From NCBI GenBank assembly GCA_012861695.1, contig JAAOOA010000011.1, positions 1,676,501 through 1,740,500 on the forward strand: a DNA stretch of 64,000 bases, read 5' to 3'. The position numbers and the translations under genes were made by a program. The DNA is from Trematomus loennbergii. Lineage: Eukaryota; Chordata; Actinopteri; Perciformes; Nototheniidae. The notes below the pieces were generated by a model. It saw only the letters and a list, made by a program, of their open reading frames with translations. It did not search any database and was not told where the DNA came from. Position 1 is the first letter of the stretch. The number at the start of each line of letters is the position of its first letter. Positions 10,691-23,412 of this stretch are shown piece after piece.

Positions 10691-12783
10691 CTGGCCCAAA
10701 AATATATCTTAAAAAACACAACATATGCCTGTGTGTGAGCAAATAAGCAGAGGAATGGAAATAGAAATGAAAGGCAACGTTCTATTACCAAATGGTATCC
10801 AATGCCAACATTTTAAAAAAGGCGTTGTATTTCGGGACCAAATCAAACCTAGCCTTTAAAGAAAACAAAGAAACTCAACAAAAATAAATTCTGGTGATAG
10901 GTTTTTAAATACAAAGGACCCTTAGATGTCTATGTGAGCAAGGCCATGTGGTTTTATTCAACAACATACACTGTGTGCACAATTATTTATATACAATAAA
11001 CAAGTGAGATGGGAACATTTTCGTTGTTCCTTTACAGATGTAGCACCTCATTTAGGACAGTTTGAAACGCGAGGGCCGTGGTCGGCACGGGGTCTGCCCT
11101 CGATCAAGAGACAACCTCCAGCGTGACTTGAGACCGCCCCGTGATAAATAAATGTAATTATTGTGAAGCCAGCTGCACTGGATCATTGATCCACCAGGGG
11201 GTGCAGTGGGGTTCCACACTGGGCTCATGTGAAATCAACTTCGATACAGTAAGCTGGATGTACAGTATGTCTGGTACTACTGTATAGCGGATCTTTGTTA
11301 AGATCCATATGTCACGGATAGGATCATAGTCTGTGCTAAATAAGAGACATGTAATCATTTACAAAACATCACCATGTTGTTATTTAACAAAATAATGTTG
11401 TTTAGTCGAAAAAAACGAACGAGAGGAAATGCAGCCGGCTCTCGATTTTTAATCCTAATTTAATCATCATCTTCACCACGATCATTTATGTTTATGTTCG
11501 CCGAATTGACATGAAATCACTGACAAATATGAATATACTGTATTCAACTTCATTAAAACGTTATTAACGTGCCTAAACTCAGTAATTCACTAAAATATTT
11601 ATATTTTAATGGAGCCTTGTCAGGCAGATCAGGATCCCGACGGGTGTTTTTTCCCCATAATGACCAAGTCGCTGCAAATTATCCCGCTTATTACATGGCC
11701 ACATTCTCAACAAAGTAACGACATGACTCCCAATATTAATTGAAATGCTTTTATGGATTTAGAAAATGTTTTTATTGATTTAAAAAATAGTTGTATGTAT
11801 TGATTTAAATTGACATGCATCCGCTAAGAAAAATAGTCCGTTGTTACCGTTTTTTAAACAGTCAGAATGAAACGGCAGCTCTCAGCTGTGTGTTTACACA
11901 CCTAATGGCCCATCAGCCACAGCTCTCTCCCCCCCTGATCTTTCTTCTCCAGCAGTTAAGTTAACTGTAGGTTACTCTGAGTGACAAGCTTACAGTTAGT
12001 GAAGTAACACTTTTTTTTTGTGAGTCACGACCTGGCTGTTTCATTCTAACATAACGCTCCAAATGTACTGTTTCCACTCGGACTTCAATACAGCTACACC
12101 ATTGTTTGGTTTCCATGGTAGCGCGTCTCTTTAGTAGCGCGCACTCCTTTCCTGTAAATTACAGGTCCAGCCAGGCAAAACAGTGCACTTCTCTTTCCCG
12201 CACTACTGTGACAGACCATGGGGCTGGGTCAGCCACTAACATATTCATATTTCTCTTCTCAAAAAGAGAAATATGAACGTTAGTTTTTAACTGAAATGAT
12301 CAAATAAAGTCAAAATGTCACAGTGTTTACAAACATTGACCATACCGTTCACCAGCCCCCACCCCCCTGCCTACTGTAGTATGAGTATACTCTTTGTTTA
12401 AAACTAATTGGCCATCGGAATGTGTGTGTCCCAACCCCCCCTGTGATATCTCTTCTCCAGCAGTCTGTAGGTTTGTGTTCGCATATTTATGCTGTCGCAG
12501 TTCCTGTTGTTTCTATCGCGCATTGCCGGTATGAAAGGGTCTGTGCCGGAAATATCAAACATTTAATAAAAGTGAAAAACAATGAACAAGATATAAATAA
12601 ATAGCCTAGTATTTATCCATATTCATAATAATATTTATATATTCAACAACCATTTTTAATGTAAAAGGTTCATAAAATAAAAACACAACACTGTCATTGC
12701 AAGTGACACTCAGTTAGTTTACTTTTATGTTCAACTGCTAAATTCGTTACTGATAAAAAAGGGCTTCGACCTAATTACCTTAA
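10691..12783. other. Gene-free intergenic DNA
   Basis: No supported exon is visible. The stretch is A/T-rich with short ORFs only. I see no clear element ends. Confidence 0.4.
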
Positions 12784-13165
12784 AGGTGGGGTAGGTAATT
12801 TTGGAGAAACCAGCTCGAGTGTGCTAGAATTTGAAAATACACAACCGGAACAAATCTGCCACTTCCTTACAGAGCCCCTCCTCCAACACACACGTACGCG
12901 CACATGACCAATGAGGGCACGAGATAAGTTTGTGCATAGATGGAAGGCTGACAGGCAGGTAGGCCATCCAGTTATTTTAGCCGGGCCGGCTAAAATGATT
13001 GGTCGTACTTTTTACAGTATTACGGCTTCCACAGATGAAATATTTTTATGGATTTTTTGTCAAAGCACTTAAGATATTCATTGCTATCGGGATGTTAAGA
13101 GCATTCCATGGAATATAACAAAAAGTGTATCTCGAGCCGGTTTCACAAACTTACCTACCCTACCT
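12784..13165. mobile_element. TTAA-flanked MITE (AGGTGGGGTAGG family), copy 1
   Basis: Terminal inverted repeats AGGTGGGGTAGGTAA and TTACCTACCCTACCT are flanked by TTAA (12780-12783, 13166-13169). The interior shares CGGAACAAATCTG, GGCCATCCAGTTATTTTAGC and the near-terminal CTCGAG wording with copies at 16861-17237, about 25627-25818 and 55633-55942. It is non-coding. Confidence 0.85.
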
Positions 13166-14286
13166 TTAAATAAATTCACTAATTAATGAAACCAGTTCAA
13201 TACGCATTATTCTTATTCTTATCATTCTTTATGAGCGCAGAAATAGTCTTAAATCTGACGGCAGGCAGGCAGCTCTGATCACCTAATGATAAATGCGCCA
13301 CACCTAATCGCCGGCCATTCAGCCACAGCTCCCTCTACTGTATGCAAATCAAGCTGTAGACGGAGTGAAAGCGCCTATTGTTTTAAATAATGGTCGGAAT
13401 GTGACCTGTGAGCCTTCTGAATTACCGTGGGATAGCACATTCTAAACTAAAATGTTCAATCAATAAAGTAACATCTTATCTTATCTTATCTTAATAATAT
13501 CTTCATATTAATAATAATAATAAATCATACAGTATGTGTCCGAAAGGGAGCAGGAGGAAGCAAACACAAAAATATACAAAAAATATACTGCATATTAAAG
13601 CAAACAATTGTAAAGCTAAAAGTATGAGCATCAAATCAAATCAAGTTTTATTTATATAGCACATTTTTAAACGATTTTTGGTCGAGCCAAAGTGCTGAAC
13701 AATAATAAAAATACCCTACAGTAAAGACACTTTACAGCAAATACAACAGCACAGTTTGTTCAGAATATCAGTATGAGAAAACGACACCCTCTGTCCTTAG
13801 ACCCTCACATCGTACAAGGAAAAACTTCCAGAGAAAAACCCACATTTCAAAGGGAAAAATGGGAGAAACCTCAGGGAGAGCAACAGAGGAGGGATCCCTC
13901 TCCCAGGATGGACAGAAGTGCAATAGATGCCGTGTGTAAATCGAAGAGATAATACATTTTACAGCGTAGGTAGACCGCATGACAAATAAAGAAGCTTTGT
14001 AGGTTATATTTTCAGGTTTGAGGTTTATTAACATTTTGGATTGACTCAGAGCACTGTAGTTGTTCAATAATTAAAATAATCCTCAAAAATACAACTTGCC
14101 TAATAATTGTGCACACAGTGTATTAAAACTTCTGTGGTGTACTTCCAGCATCACTGCATCACTACAGTCATCCTCATCTGAGCTCAATACACAATAATAT
14201 GTAAAATTCCACATCTTACACAAGTGGAAAATGCATTTTTGTCCAGAGTCTGTCTTCTAGCTGTTAGTACCGGTCCCAGAGGATTC
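13166..14286. other. Gene-free stretch with retroelement tails
   Basis: It contains a TCTTA pentamer run near 13475 and a TCAAGTTTTATTTATATAGC block near 13640, which is a common fish retroelement 3' end. The CCTCAGGGAGAGCAACAGAG sequence near 13870 is probably from the same element, in reverse. No exon is supported. Confidence 0.5.
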
Positions 14287-14378
14287 TCAGCTGTAGTCCT
14301 CATCCTCTGAACTCTGCTCCACATCCTGGGCTCTGATGTCGGAGCGCTGCACCGCTGGATCTGCTGCAGCTGAGTTCA
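14287..14378 (-). CDS. Candidate terminal exon of an unidentified minus-strand gene
   Basis: A minus-strand acceptor (cccttgctcag) is followed by two bases plus 29 codons and TGA, ending ...AQDVEQSSEDEDYS. The acidic tail and acceptor are plausible for a real C-terminus. I could not connect it to other exons with confidence, and the family is not recognised. Confidence 0.3.
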
Positions 14379-14883
14379 CTGAGCAAGGGAGGGGTACAAT
14401 CAGCAGGTATATATATATATGTGTATATATAGCATGCATCAAACAGAATGATGAAGAATTGTAAAAAAGGAACTTTGAGATAGAGCCAGGTCACTATCTC
14501 AAAATAAGCCCATGATCCAGGCATTCAGTGGAGGCATGCTGTCTATATAGCTGTTATTTAAATGGGTGGTATGAATAACTCATCTTCTGGTAAATTATCT
14601 GTGCAGCATATTCTGAAAAAAGGTGTCCTGCAGTGACTTTCATCAATTCATGAACCTGAGAGGCAAAAGAACATCATATGTCTAACATTTTCCTTTTTTT
14701 GTAACACAGTATTCCAAAATGCTGTCTTCCACGAACATCACAATATCACGGTTAATCCAGCTGAGCCCACTTTGTGATCCTTAATGGCTGACTGATACTT
14801 TGGTCAAAGAATGACCAACAGGATCCCCAGTAGCACTGCCTGCTCTTACAGCTACTGTTAAAGTGCCTCTGAGCAAAGCACTG

Positions 14884-14971
14884 ATCCCAGCTGCTCACTG
14901 AGCTGATCAGAGGTCAGCAGCACCCTCACTGCCTGTATCAGGTGCTTCATGTTGCTTTTCACGCAGAGTTT
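14884..14971 (-). pseudogene. Candidate minus-strand exon, reading KHLIQAVRVLLTSDQLSEQL
   Basis: After the acceptor ttttgccag the frame reads KLCVKSNM, KHLIQAVRVLLTSDQLSEQL and GSVLCSEAL. A TAA and then TAG occur just before a possible gtaaga donor. The composition looks like a helical coding exon. The stops suggest either a wrong boundary or a broken exon. It may belong with the candidate at 14287-14378. Confidence 0.25.
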
Positions 14972-15051
14972 CTGGCAAAATAAATGTTGTACGAGTCAGT
15001 GGAATTATCGACACGAAGGATGGCTGCATCCCATCAGCTGTGGCAGGTTTC

Positions 15052-15929
15052 TGAGGCGCCGTTTACACGAGCAGAAAACTGCTTGCAAAAGAAACGCTAT
15101 GGGGGGTCAACCGAGTCCGTGTAATCACCTCTATACGAATATTTCCTGAAAAAATAGCGATAGCCCCGCCTCTCCTGCTCACTGCTGTAGCAACTATCAA
15201 AAATAGCTGTGTTCATTAAACGCACAAGGGGTTCTTGAATGAAATAATATTATAAAAGGCAAACCAGAATTGTTAACGCCCAATATACTCCTTAAACAAA
15301 ATAAACAGAGTCAGATTTCATGCATTGATCCATTATATTGACAAAGGAGCGATCTCACCCGGTGTTTGTAGAGAATATCTCTCTTTCTGAGCCGTCCTCT
15401 CCACAGAGACGTGCTTCTTGGTCGATCGATGCAATATCCACAGATTCGGTTTCTTTCAGTTAACTTCCCCGTTGCATTTATCCATATGCTGAGGAAATGA
15501 CTATATCCCGCTGAATACCAGCAATCGCCACACACTTCCTCCTGTCAGTAGCTACTGCTAGTGCTACTGCTACTGACCATGCTACAGATATTAGTGCAAA
15601 ATCTACAGCTCCTCTACCACACCCATCAGCAACAAGTGGACATGGAGAATTACATGAACTACATGTTGCTAAATCCACCGCGGGGCTTAAACAGAAGGGT
15701 AGCCATGGCAACATTGCAGCGGGGCTGCTCGGGCTGCTCTTCTTCACGGCTTTTGGTGTATTTTGGCAGAAGTTACAGCGCCACTTACAGTCCCGGCATA
15801 TGTACTACAGCGTTTCCAGCGGCCTCGTTTGAACAGACACGTTAAATGAAACAAATGCATGTGAACGGAAGACTTTTTTGAATACGCATACTGTGCATAA
15901 ACGCAAACGGTCCCGTGTGAGCGGGGCCT
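15052..15929. mobile_element. Probable MITE with GGCGCCGTTTACACG-like ends
   Basis: The left edge AGGCGCCGTTTACACGAG faces a right edge that reads, inverted, AGGCCCCGCTCACACGGGAC. This resembles other fish MITEs carrying GTTCACAC-type ends. A target duplication was not resolved. The ORFs inside are not conserved-looking. Confidence 0.5.
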
Positions 15930-16860
15930 AAAAGAGCCTCTTCAGATCAGACATGTCAAAGCAGGAGGAGCACAGGTGACACTAACAATAGCCCCATTCT
16001 ATCAGGTGTCCCATACACCATGTGAGAGTCAAAAAGCAACATCATTCATTTATACTTTGTTTATGTGTCTTAGTAACAATGGTAACATGCTTTTCCTACT
16101 GTGAGAAGACATACTGTCTGCTATAGAGCACGACTGCCGAAGTAATGAAGTCCTCTCTTTTGTTCCTGACTGATGCTTCCAAAGTGAACACTGCAAATGA
16201 AAAGACCAATAATACCATCCACCTGATCATAATACATGCATGCAGAAAGACAATAATGAATTCCCATACAGTATACTCATTTTACACACAAAGTCCAAAC
16301 AATAAATCTGTTGTATTAATAACAAAACAACCAGAAATGATGCAATTCTCCCACAGATGAGAATATATTCATGAAGGTATCTTTGTTACTTCTCCATTTC
16401 TATAACCTGCCACTAGAGGGTCCCCTTGGCTGCCCCTCCAAACAACTCATATTAAACCAATACTGTCCTTTAAGTTTTCTGTGAAAGATGGAGAGTCACT
16501 TCCTGTGGCATGTCACAATATTGTTTTATTAAATAAATATCAAACATATCCTTAAGGCCTGCTGTTCCTCTGTTTGTGGACGGCGGTGTTGGGAGGAGTA
16601 ATGTTTCCTCAACAATCACAGCTGATTTACTGACCTTGTTAAACATTACAATCTCAGAAAAGGATTCACAATACATCAGAAATGACTTCAATATGAACTG
16701 CATTTAGTTTAAGCTATGGCTGCCACATACATGGGAGGTAGTCCGGACCTCTTTGGAGTCCTTAAATGTGTTTCAACTTGTGTGGAGTTATTGGACTCAT
16801 ACTTGGATGAAAATAGACAAATATGAATAAAATATGTATCTGTTAATGAGAGGGACTTAA
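15930..16860. other. Gene-free intergenic DNA
   Basis: Short ORFs only, without splice support or recognisable motifs. A/T-rich. Confidence 0.4.
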
Positions 16861-17237
16861 CGGTGGGGTAGGTAATTCACTTCAGAAACACTTTTTGTTA
16901 TATTCCATGGAATGCTCTTAACATCCCGATAGCAATGAATATATTAAATGCTTTGACAATAAATACATCAAAAAATATCATCTGTGGTAGTACTGTAAAA
17001 AGCATGACCAATTATCTGAGCCGGCCCGGCTAAAATAACTGGATGGCCTACCTGCCTGTCAGCCTTCCATCTGTGCACAAACTTATCTCGTGCCCTCATT
17101 GGTCATCTGCGCGTTCGTGTGTGTTGGAGGAGGGGCTCTGTAAGGAAGTCTGAAGGAAGGGGCAGATTTTGTCCGGTTGTGTACTTTCAAATTCTAGCGC
17201 ACTCGAGCTGGTTTCTCCATTCTTACCTACCCTACCT
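16861..17237. mobile_element. TTAA-flanked MITE (AGGTGGGGTAGG family), copy 2, inverted
   Basis: The ends are CGGTGGGGTAGGTAA and CTTACCTACCCTACCT, with TTAA at 16857-16860 and 17238-17241. Its interior is the reverse complement of the 12.8-kb copy. It is non-coding. Confidence 0.85.
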
Positions 17238-18025
17238 TTAAGAAGATATAATTATTGTCGTAGGGACCTACTTATTGGATAAACATTATTGTGGACATTA
17301 AAAATAAAGAATATAACAGCATATTTTAACCATAAACTTGTCATACTGGGAAAACTGGTGTGACTATGTAAAGCCCAATGGGCCAGATTCTATTTCTGCA
17401 AATCTATAAATATTAGAAAATATATTATCCTGAAATTGATTTGAAACATAAAAAGCATTGAATATTTGAAACTCATCTTATGGAGATATGTTATTGCTGA
17501 ATAAAAAATAAAACAATATTTAAAAAAAATGTGTTCATTAATTTTCATTCTCATTCATACAGGAGGTAACCTGTGATGGCAGACAGCTGATTTGACAGCA
17601 TCACAGGCCAAAGGTCTGGAGCCAGTCCCTGGAGAAGAGAATCATTTGGAAGTGAGAATTCCAATAATATTGGAGCTGAATTTGTTGATATGAAGGAGTG
17701 AGATGCGCTCTTGTTCAGGGGAAACAGATCCATGTTGCTGCATCACCAGCATTAATCTCTGCTGGATGTCGTGTTGTGTTCACTGACACTCTGACAGGCT
17801 GGGAAAACACAGGATGATTGTCAGTCTTCTACCGGGGCCTATTTGTTATAACCCTTGTTCTTGTGTAAGATTACAAAAATAATTTGGACAAACCAAAACA
17901 TATGAATTGTTTATGCTTATTGTATATGCAATATCATATTATGTTTCCTGACTGCAGCACTATTGACGTAACTGATGAATGAAGACTGAGTAATTTTCTT
18001 GCATTTAAATAACTGTTTCGATGTG
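17238..18025. other. Gene-free stretch with one weak candidate exon
   Basis: On the minus strand, 17580-17637 is bounded by ttctcttctccag and CACAG|gttacc and reads GLAPDLWPVMLSNQLSAIT in one frame. I could not link it to other exons or recognise it. The rest is A/T-rich. Confidence 0.25.
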
Positions 18026-19027
18026 TTCCACTCAGGCTTTTGACCAAACCACAGCACTGAGACTGCTGTTGTTAAGGTCTTCAATGACATCCACTATACA
18101 CAGACAGTGGCAGAACTTCAGTGTTAGTATTATTAGATCTCAGTGCTGCGTTTGACACTGTTGACTAAAACATATTACTAAACCGACTGGAAAACAGGGT
18201 CGGACTTTCGGCAACAGTTCTAAATTGGTTTGAGTCCTACTTAAAGGACAGGAAAAACGTTTTTCTATAGGTAAATACACATCTGAGTTGACAAATATGA
18301 CATGTGGGGTACCTCAAGGCTCCACCCTGGGGCCTCTTCTCTTTAACATCTACATGCTACCACTGGCTCAGATAATGAAAAACAACAAAATAAGTTACCA
18401 TAGCTATGCGGATGACACACACATTTACATAACCATTTCACCAGGAGACTATGCTCCAATTCAAACACTGAGTAAGTGCATTGAACAAATCAATGACTGG
18501 ATGTGTCAGAACTTTCTCCAATTAAACAAAGATAAAACTGAGGTAATGGTTTTTGGAGCCAAGGCAGAACGTATAAAAGTTAGCGCTGAGCTTCAGTCTG
18601 CAATGTTCAAAACAACAGATAAAGCCAGAAATCTAGGTGTAGTCATGGACTCTGACCTGAGTTTCAACAGTCACATTAAAACAATTACTAAATCAGCCTA
18701 CTATAATTTAAAGAACATATCTAGGATTAAAAGACTAATGTCACAGCAGGATTTGGAAAAACTTGTCCATGCTTTCAGTAGACTGGACTACTGTAATGGT
18801 GTCTTAAAGCTGCAGCTGATTCAGAACGCTGCTGCTCGAGTCCTCACTAAGAAAGTGCTGGTTTATAAAGCATTGAATGGTTTAGGCCCAAAATACATTT
18901 CTGACCTCCTGCTAAATTATGAACGATCCAGAAATCTCAGGTCTTCAGGGACTGGTCAGCTTTCTGTCCCCAGAGTCAGAACTAAACAGGGTGAAGCAGT
19001 GTTCAGTTATTATGCTCCAAATATATA
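18026..19027 (+). pseudogene. L2-like (Maui type) LINE reverse-transcriptase relic
   Basis: The reading frame contains GVPQGSTLGPLLFNIYML, YADDTHIYI, LNKDKTEVMVFG, LGVVMDSDLSFNSHI and RLDYCNG, then QNAAARVL. YADD is the reverse-transcriptase catalytic motif. The upstream part (18040-18280) adds LLDLSAAFDTVD in disrupted frames. The open part (18288-19025) has internal deletions after the YCNG motif compared with the family. It is dead. Confidence 0.88.
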
Positions 19028-19093
19028 ATTGCTTTTTAATGACTGTTTTTTAAATGCCATTTTATAATGTGTTTCCGTTGCATTATTTCTTAA

Positions 19094-19580
19094 CCTGTTA
19101 AGCCCTGAGCCTGTTTTTCAGGTCTCAGGCTCGAAAATGACATTCCCAGAACAAATGACCATATCTTCCCTTCTAAAAGGGTTAAATTAATAATCTTTTT
19201 TCTCAAAGTAATGATAAACCTGTGAGTTGGATGTAGAAAAGTCAGTTTTAATGCTTATGGATTATCAGAAATCATTTCAAAGGGACACAGACACATTGGA
19301 TTAACCTATGGATTAACTTCAGCAGCGTTTTTATCGTTTTAATGCCATTGAAGACCACTTTGGAGAGACTACAGAGCCAAGGTAAAAATGTTAGCATTTT
19401 TAGCTAACTAGCGTCACCTGTTTTGATGTCCGTTTTTGCTTATAACGTCGCCATTTCGTATAATTCAGTGATAATGTGGGTGTCCAACGATTCTGTGTCA
19501 CCTCACGATGTGAAACGATGTCATGGATGTAGAGAAGAGATAAGGTTTTGTGAGTGATTTTCGGTGCAGTAAGGTGTTAG
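19094..19580 (+). mobile_element. TTAA-flanked (piggyBac-like) element, 3'-truncated copy
   Basis: It starts after TTAA (19090-19093) with CCTGTTAAGCCCTGAGCCTG, like the 34841 copy. It breaks off at a TG-rich microsatellite near 19580. Relative to the full copy it also lacks an internal segment near 19240. Confidence 0.8.
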
Positions 19581-20082
19581 CATGTGTGTGTGTGTTGTGT
19601 GTGTATGAATCTGAAGGGACAACAATTGAAGTAAGGCTAAGTGTTTTATTGTCTTATCCCAACTATTATTTTTGACGTAACCTTTACTGCCTCGGCTGTG
19701 CTGAGGCAGTAATTGCCGAAACTATTCCTTGACAGTGAACCGTCTGAAAATGTATCTATATGTTGTGTGTTCTTGTCTTAATCCTGATGCTCCAGTCTCT
19801 TTTAAAGTTGTCTGACAACCAAATAGCACATCTCCACCATATTAGTGACAGAACTGGGAATTAGTTTCCCCTGCTGTTCCAAAAATGTATCATCTTTGGA
19901 ACAGCTTGCACGTCAGTATTTTGTTCGTAGCACTGATTTCTCAGAAATGATTGAGACAGAGACAGAAAGGGGAGCAACAATATGATCAGTATTTAAACAC
20001 AAATAACTGAATCACCTTACTGTAGCTGAAACTGTGTCTTTATGTTTCTATATTTCTGTTGTTTCTGTTTCTAATGCCTCAG

Positions 20083-20278
20083 CTGTTAGATGGGGTCACA
20101 CTGCTGCCACAGCTGATGGACAGTACAAGGTCTTCTCTACAGAGAGGCTCTGCTCCAAGTGTCATCGTTGTTCTGATGGGAGCAAAGGAACTCTTTTCCT
20201 TAATGTCACTCTCACTTTACTCAGAGCTGGATGAACCACAGGCTGAGCTGCAGTTCAGCGCTGTGTTCCTGAGTTGGG
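20083..20278 (+). CDS. Orphan candidate exon, 65 codons
   Basis: Acceptor ctaatgcctcag and donor gtgagg bound an open frame reading LLDGVTLLPQLMDSTRSSLQ, RGSAPSVIVVLMGAKELFSL and ELDEPQAELQFSAVFLSW. The composition is typical of an amphipathic helical protein. No partner exon was found on either side and I do not recognise it. It lies downstream of the ovochymase-like gene's last exon on the other strand. Confidence 0.4.
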
Positions 20279-20670
20279 GTGAGGAGAGTTACTCATTCTA
20301 TGAGCCTTACCTCAACACATGTACATGTAAAAGAGGTCAAAGAGAATTCAAAGATGGAACAAACACCAACCGTAAGATGTAACGTGTCGCTGCTGACCCC
20401 TCAGAGTCTGCACACCTGCGTCCCCATCATGAAGGTCTGCAGAGAAAGACGATATCTTCATTTCCATACTATTTTATATTTTATCCAAGCATTTCACTTG
20501 TTTTGCAGTTTTAGTTTGCCTATCACTAAGTTTTGCTGATATCTTTACAGTGTACAAGTACAAATTCAGAACAGGTATTATGCAAATATTTGTCAAATGT
20601 ACACATTTTCCTTTGTTTAAAGAAAAGATTAAAGACATTTATAAAAGTCCCAAAATAACATGATCTAAAA

Positions 20671-20882
20671 TCAATGTTTGTATTTGATTGCATGAAGATG
20701 GACATGATTTTCTATGTTTTTGTTTATCTTCCACAGTTTGAGTTCAGCTCTAGCTTTTTTTGTTTGTTTTTTGCTTGGTTCAAGTACACACAATATTTGA
20801 CAATTACATTTTAATCTCGCAGGTTGACAAATAATAGCCTCTAAAACAGCCTGGTAACCATTATGTAACAAAGAGGCATTCA
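20671..20882 (-). CDS. ovch2: Possible C-terminal exon of the ovochymase-like gene
   Basis: The acceptor gggttcag puts a two-base start in phase with the previous exon. An open frame of 69 codons ends at TGA, beginning VNASLLHNGYQAVLEA. The tail has no family motif and is lysine-rich, so it may be read-through into non-coding DNA. Confidence 0.25.
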
Positions 20883-20971
20883 CTGAACCCAAACGGACCT
20901 TTAGTTAGTTACCAGGTGATCTCTGATTCATGATGTGGTTCACACTCATCACACACACAGCAGATACACAC

Positions 20972-21103
20972 CTGTGAGGCTGATGAATGTCAGGGCAGCG
21001 CTGAAGCCCCTGTGTGTGATGCTGCTGTCGGACAGGAAGTGAAGCACCATGACGCTGCGGTAGGACAGGACCGGAGGGGGGGGGCGGCCCCCACACAGCA
21101 CCA
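20972..21103 (-). CDS. ovch2: ovch2-like exon 14, CUB2 end
   Basis: It encodes VLCGGRPPPPVLSYRSVMVL, HFLSDSSITHRGFSA and LTFISLT. The nine-C run in the proline stretch is in frame. The donor is gtgtgt, so at least one more exon should follow. Confidence 0.85.
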
Positions 21104-21262
21104 CTGAACAAACAACACACACTCTGACTGCAGGTAATGCTACTTTATGGTGTTTATTTTAGTAAATGGTGCACTGCACACTACATGAGAGCGGAATCAC
21201 ACACAGATAGAGACATCAGGAAAGCAGAGGTAAAAACTGAGAGAGGAAGAGATGAATCAGAC

Positions 21263-21359
21263 CTACCAATCCCTCTGTCCCATCCACATCTGCCAGCACA
21301 GAGAGGGAGTCATACAAACATCTGTCTGACTCTTCTAGGTAAAAATCGGCAAAGTCCAG
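21263..21359 (-). CDS. ovch2: ovch2-like exon 13, CUB2 middle
   Basis: It encodes LDFADFYLEESDRCLYDSLS then VLADVDGTEG. The stronger-looking donor (gtaggt, exon end 21267) gives phase 0 and would not fit exon 14. The donor gtctga, four bases later, keeps the frame, so I used it. Confidence 0.75.
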
Positions 21360-22271
21360 CTGAAACACAACACAAATATCCCAGCTGCTTTGAATGTCTC
21401 ATTCAATGTCAGCCCATTGGGTGGGCGTTATCCGTGGTGGTGACCCACCTTCTACACCTCAGAGGTTCAGAGAAAAGATTATATTTTCCATTGGTTCATC
21501 GACAATATGAAGGCAAAGACACACCAACCTCTAGGTGGCAGTCATCATGACAGTCAGGTCACAAAGCTAGAATGAAGAGCAACAGCTCCACTTGAAGGGG
21601 GGGCAGGGTGGAGGGTTGGGAAATAAGAGATTTTCTACTAGGAAAATGCATCTTGTATCCTTTGTGAAACCAAAATACATGAACTTATTTTAAGTGATAT
21701 AATATATTTTAACTATAGGCTGCCAGCGTTACGCATTTACATTTGTGATTAATCTGAATTCCTTTATGCGTAAAGAAAAATACACAAATTAAAATTACAT
21801 TATTGTTATTCCAGCCTCACTTTTTACCATGAGTTGCATGGCAGTGAAAAGGCAAGGAAAGAACAAGAATCGGTACAAGAGACCTGGAGACCACTGGAGC
21901 CAGTGAGGACCACCTCAAGGTTTGGAGGAAAGGCATTTTGTTTTCTTGATGTATCAAAGGAGTGTGAGAGAGACTGTAGGAACAGATAGAGCTCGCAGTA
22001 TGAAAGAGGCAGAGATTATATATCCTGTGCGTCACAGATTCTACTCCATTCTATTCTCTCTGTGACAGCGCCTTTATCGATGCTTCAGCTTAGTCTGTGA
22101 TTCAACCCAAACCCCCCGATGGCCCTTCTGAGGCATCAGGGTGGTAAACCTGTGATAACAGCCTTCAATGGGCTCATCGAGTAATACTCATCCTTTGATT
22201 AGTTTATGACAGTATACTGCGTGATAAAGAGTTTCATATACTTTGATTCAGTGAAAGATGTTGTGCATCAC

Positions 22272-22396
22272 CTTGACAACATGACCCTGTGGAGCGTAGA
22301 CCACCCAGCGCAGGACACAGTCGTTTCTGTAGAATTGTGGGTAATTTGGGCTGTGGACAACCGTCTCGTCTTCCACTAGAACAACTGTCCCGCATC
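22272..22396 (-). CDS. ovch2: ovch2-like exon 12, CUB2 start
   Basis: It encodes GCGTVVLVEDETVVHSPNYP then YRNDCVLRWVVYAPQGHVV. The SPNYP and C-x-W motifs are classic CUB. A TG tract of about 200 bp starts 15 bases upstream of the acceptor (22412-22613). Confidence 0.9.
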
Positions 22397-22411
22397 CTGA
22401 TTGAGCGTGCT

Positions 22412-22613
<202 letters not shown>

Positions 22614-22818
22614 CAATTAACACAAGCACACTCTGAAAACAGGAGACATGTCATTAGCAGCAGAGATCCATTACTGTGTGGACAGACAGCAGGACACCAT
22701 GTGTTAAACTGTACGTACAGTGTAGGGTTAAAGCTAGGTGACAGGTCAGAATATAAACTCTGTAGTACAGTATACAGTATGTGTGTGTGCTGTATACAGT
22801 GTGTGGTGTGTGTCCCAC

Positions 22819-22962
22819 CAGGATTAAAGTGTCCCTGGACAGCTCGATGCCTGACGACAAAGCCACTGCCTGCTCTGCTAATGTCAGAGGAGAAGAGAAG
22901 TGTTGCATGCTGGGAATTATTTAGAAGAACTGAGCCAGGAAGGACACTCCCACAGAAAATCC
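22819..22962 (-). CDS. ovch2: ovch2-like exon 11, CUB1 end
   Basis: It encodes IFCGSVLPGSVLLNNSQHAT, LLFSSDISRAGSGF and VRHRAVQGHF. CG, the L-x-F-x-SD core and GSGF are CUB hallmarks. Phases match on both sides. Confidence 0.88.
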
Positions 22963-23242
22963 CTGTGAACACAGAAAATGAAAAAGAGATAAGATCAATT
23001 ACATAGTTTTATCTGAATATCTATCTATATATAGATATATATTCAGGTAAAACTATATACACATACACACTCATGGGCGTAATTTCCACTGGGGACAGGG
23101 GGGACATGTCCCCCCACTTTTCAAATGTGTTTATTATAATTTATTTACGCAAGCGGTCATCGTCACGTAGGAGCACACAGCGTCTGTGTGTGGTGTGTGT
23201 GTGTGTGTGGCACGAGCGCATTTTGTGTGAGTGTGCGAGCAA

Positions 23243-23412
<170 letters not shown>

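Noticed and set aside
18288..19028. 246-codon ORF as an intact reverse transcriptase
   Set aside because: It lacks the start of the RT domain in frame and has an internal deletion after YCNG, so it is a relic.
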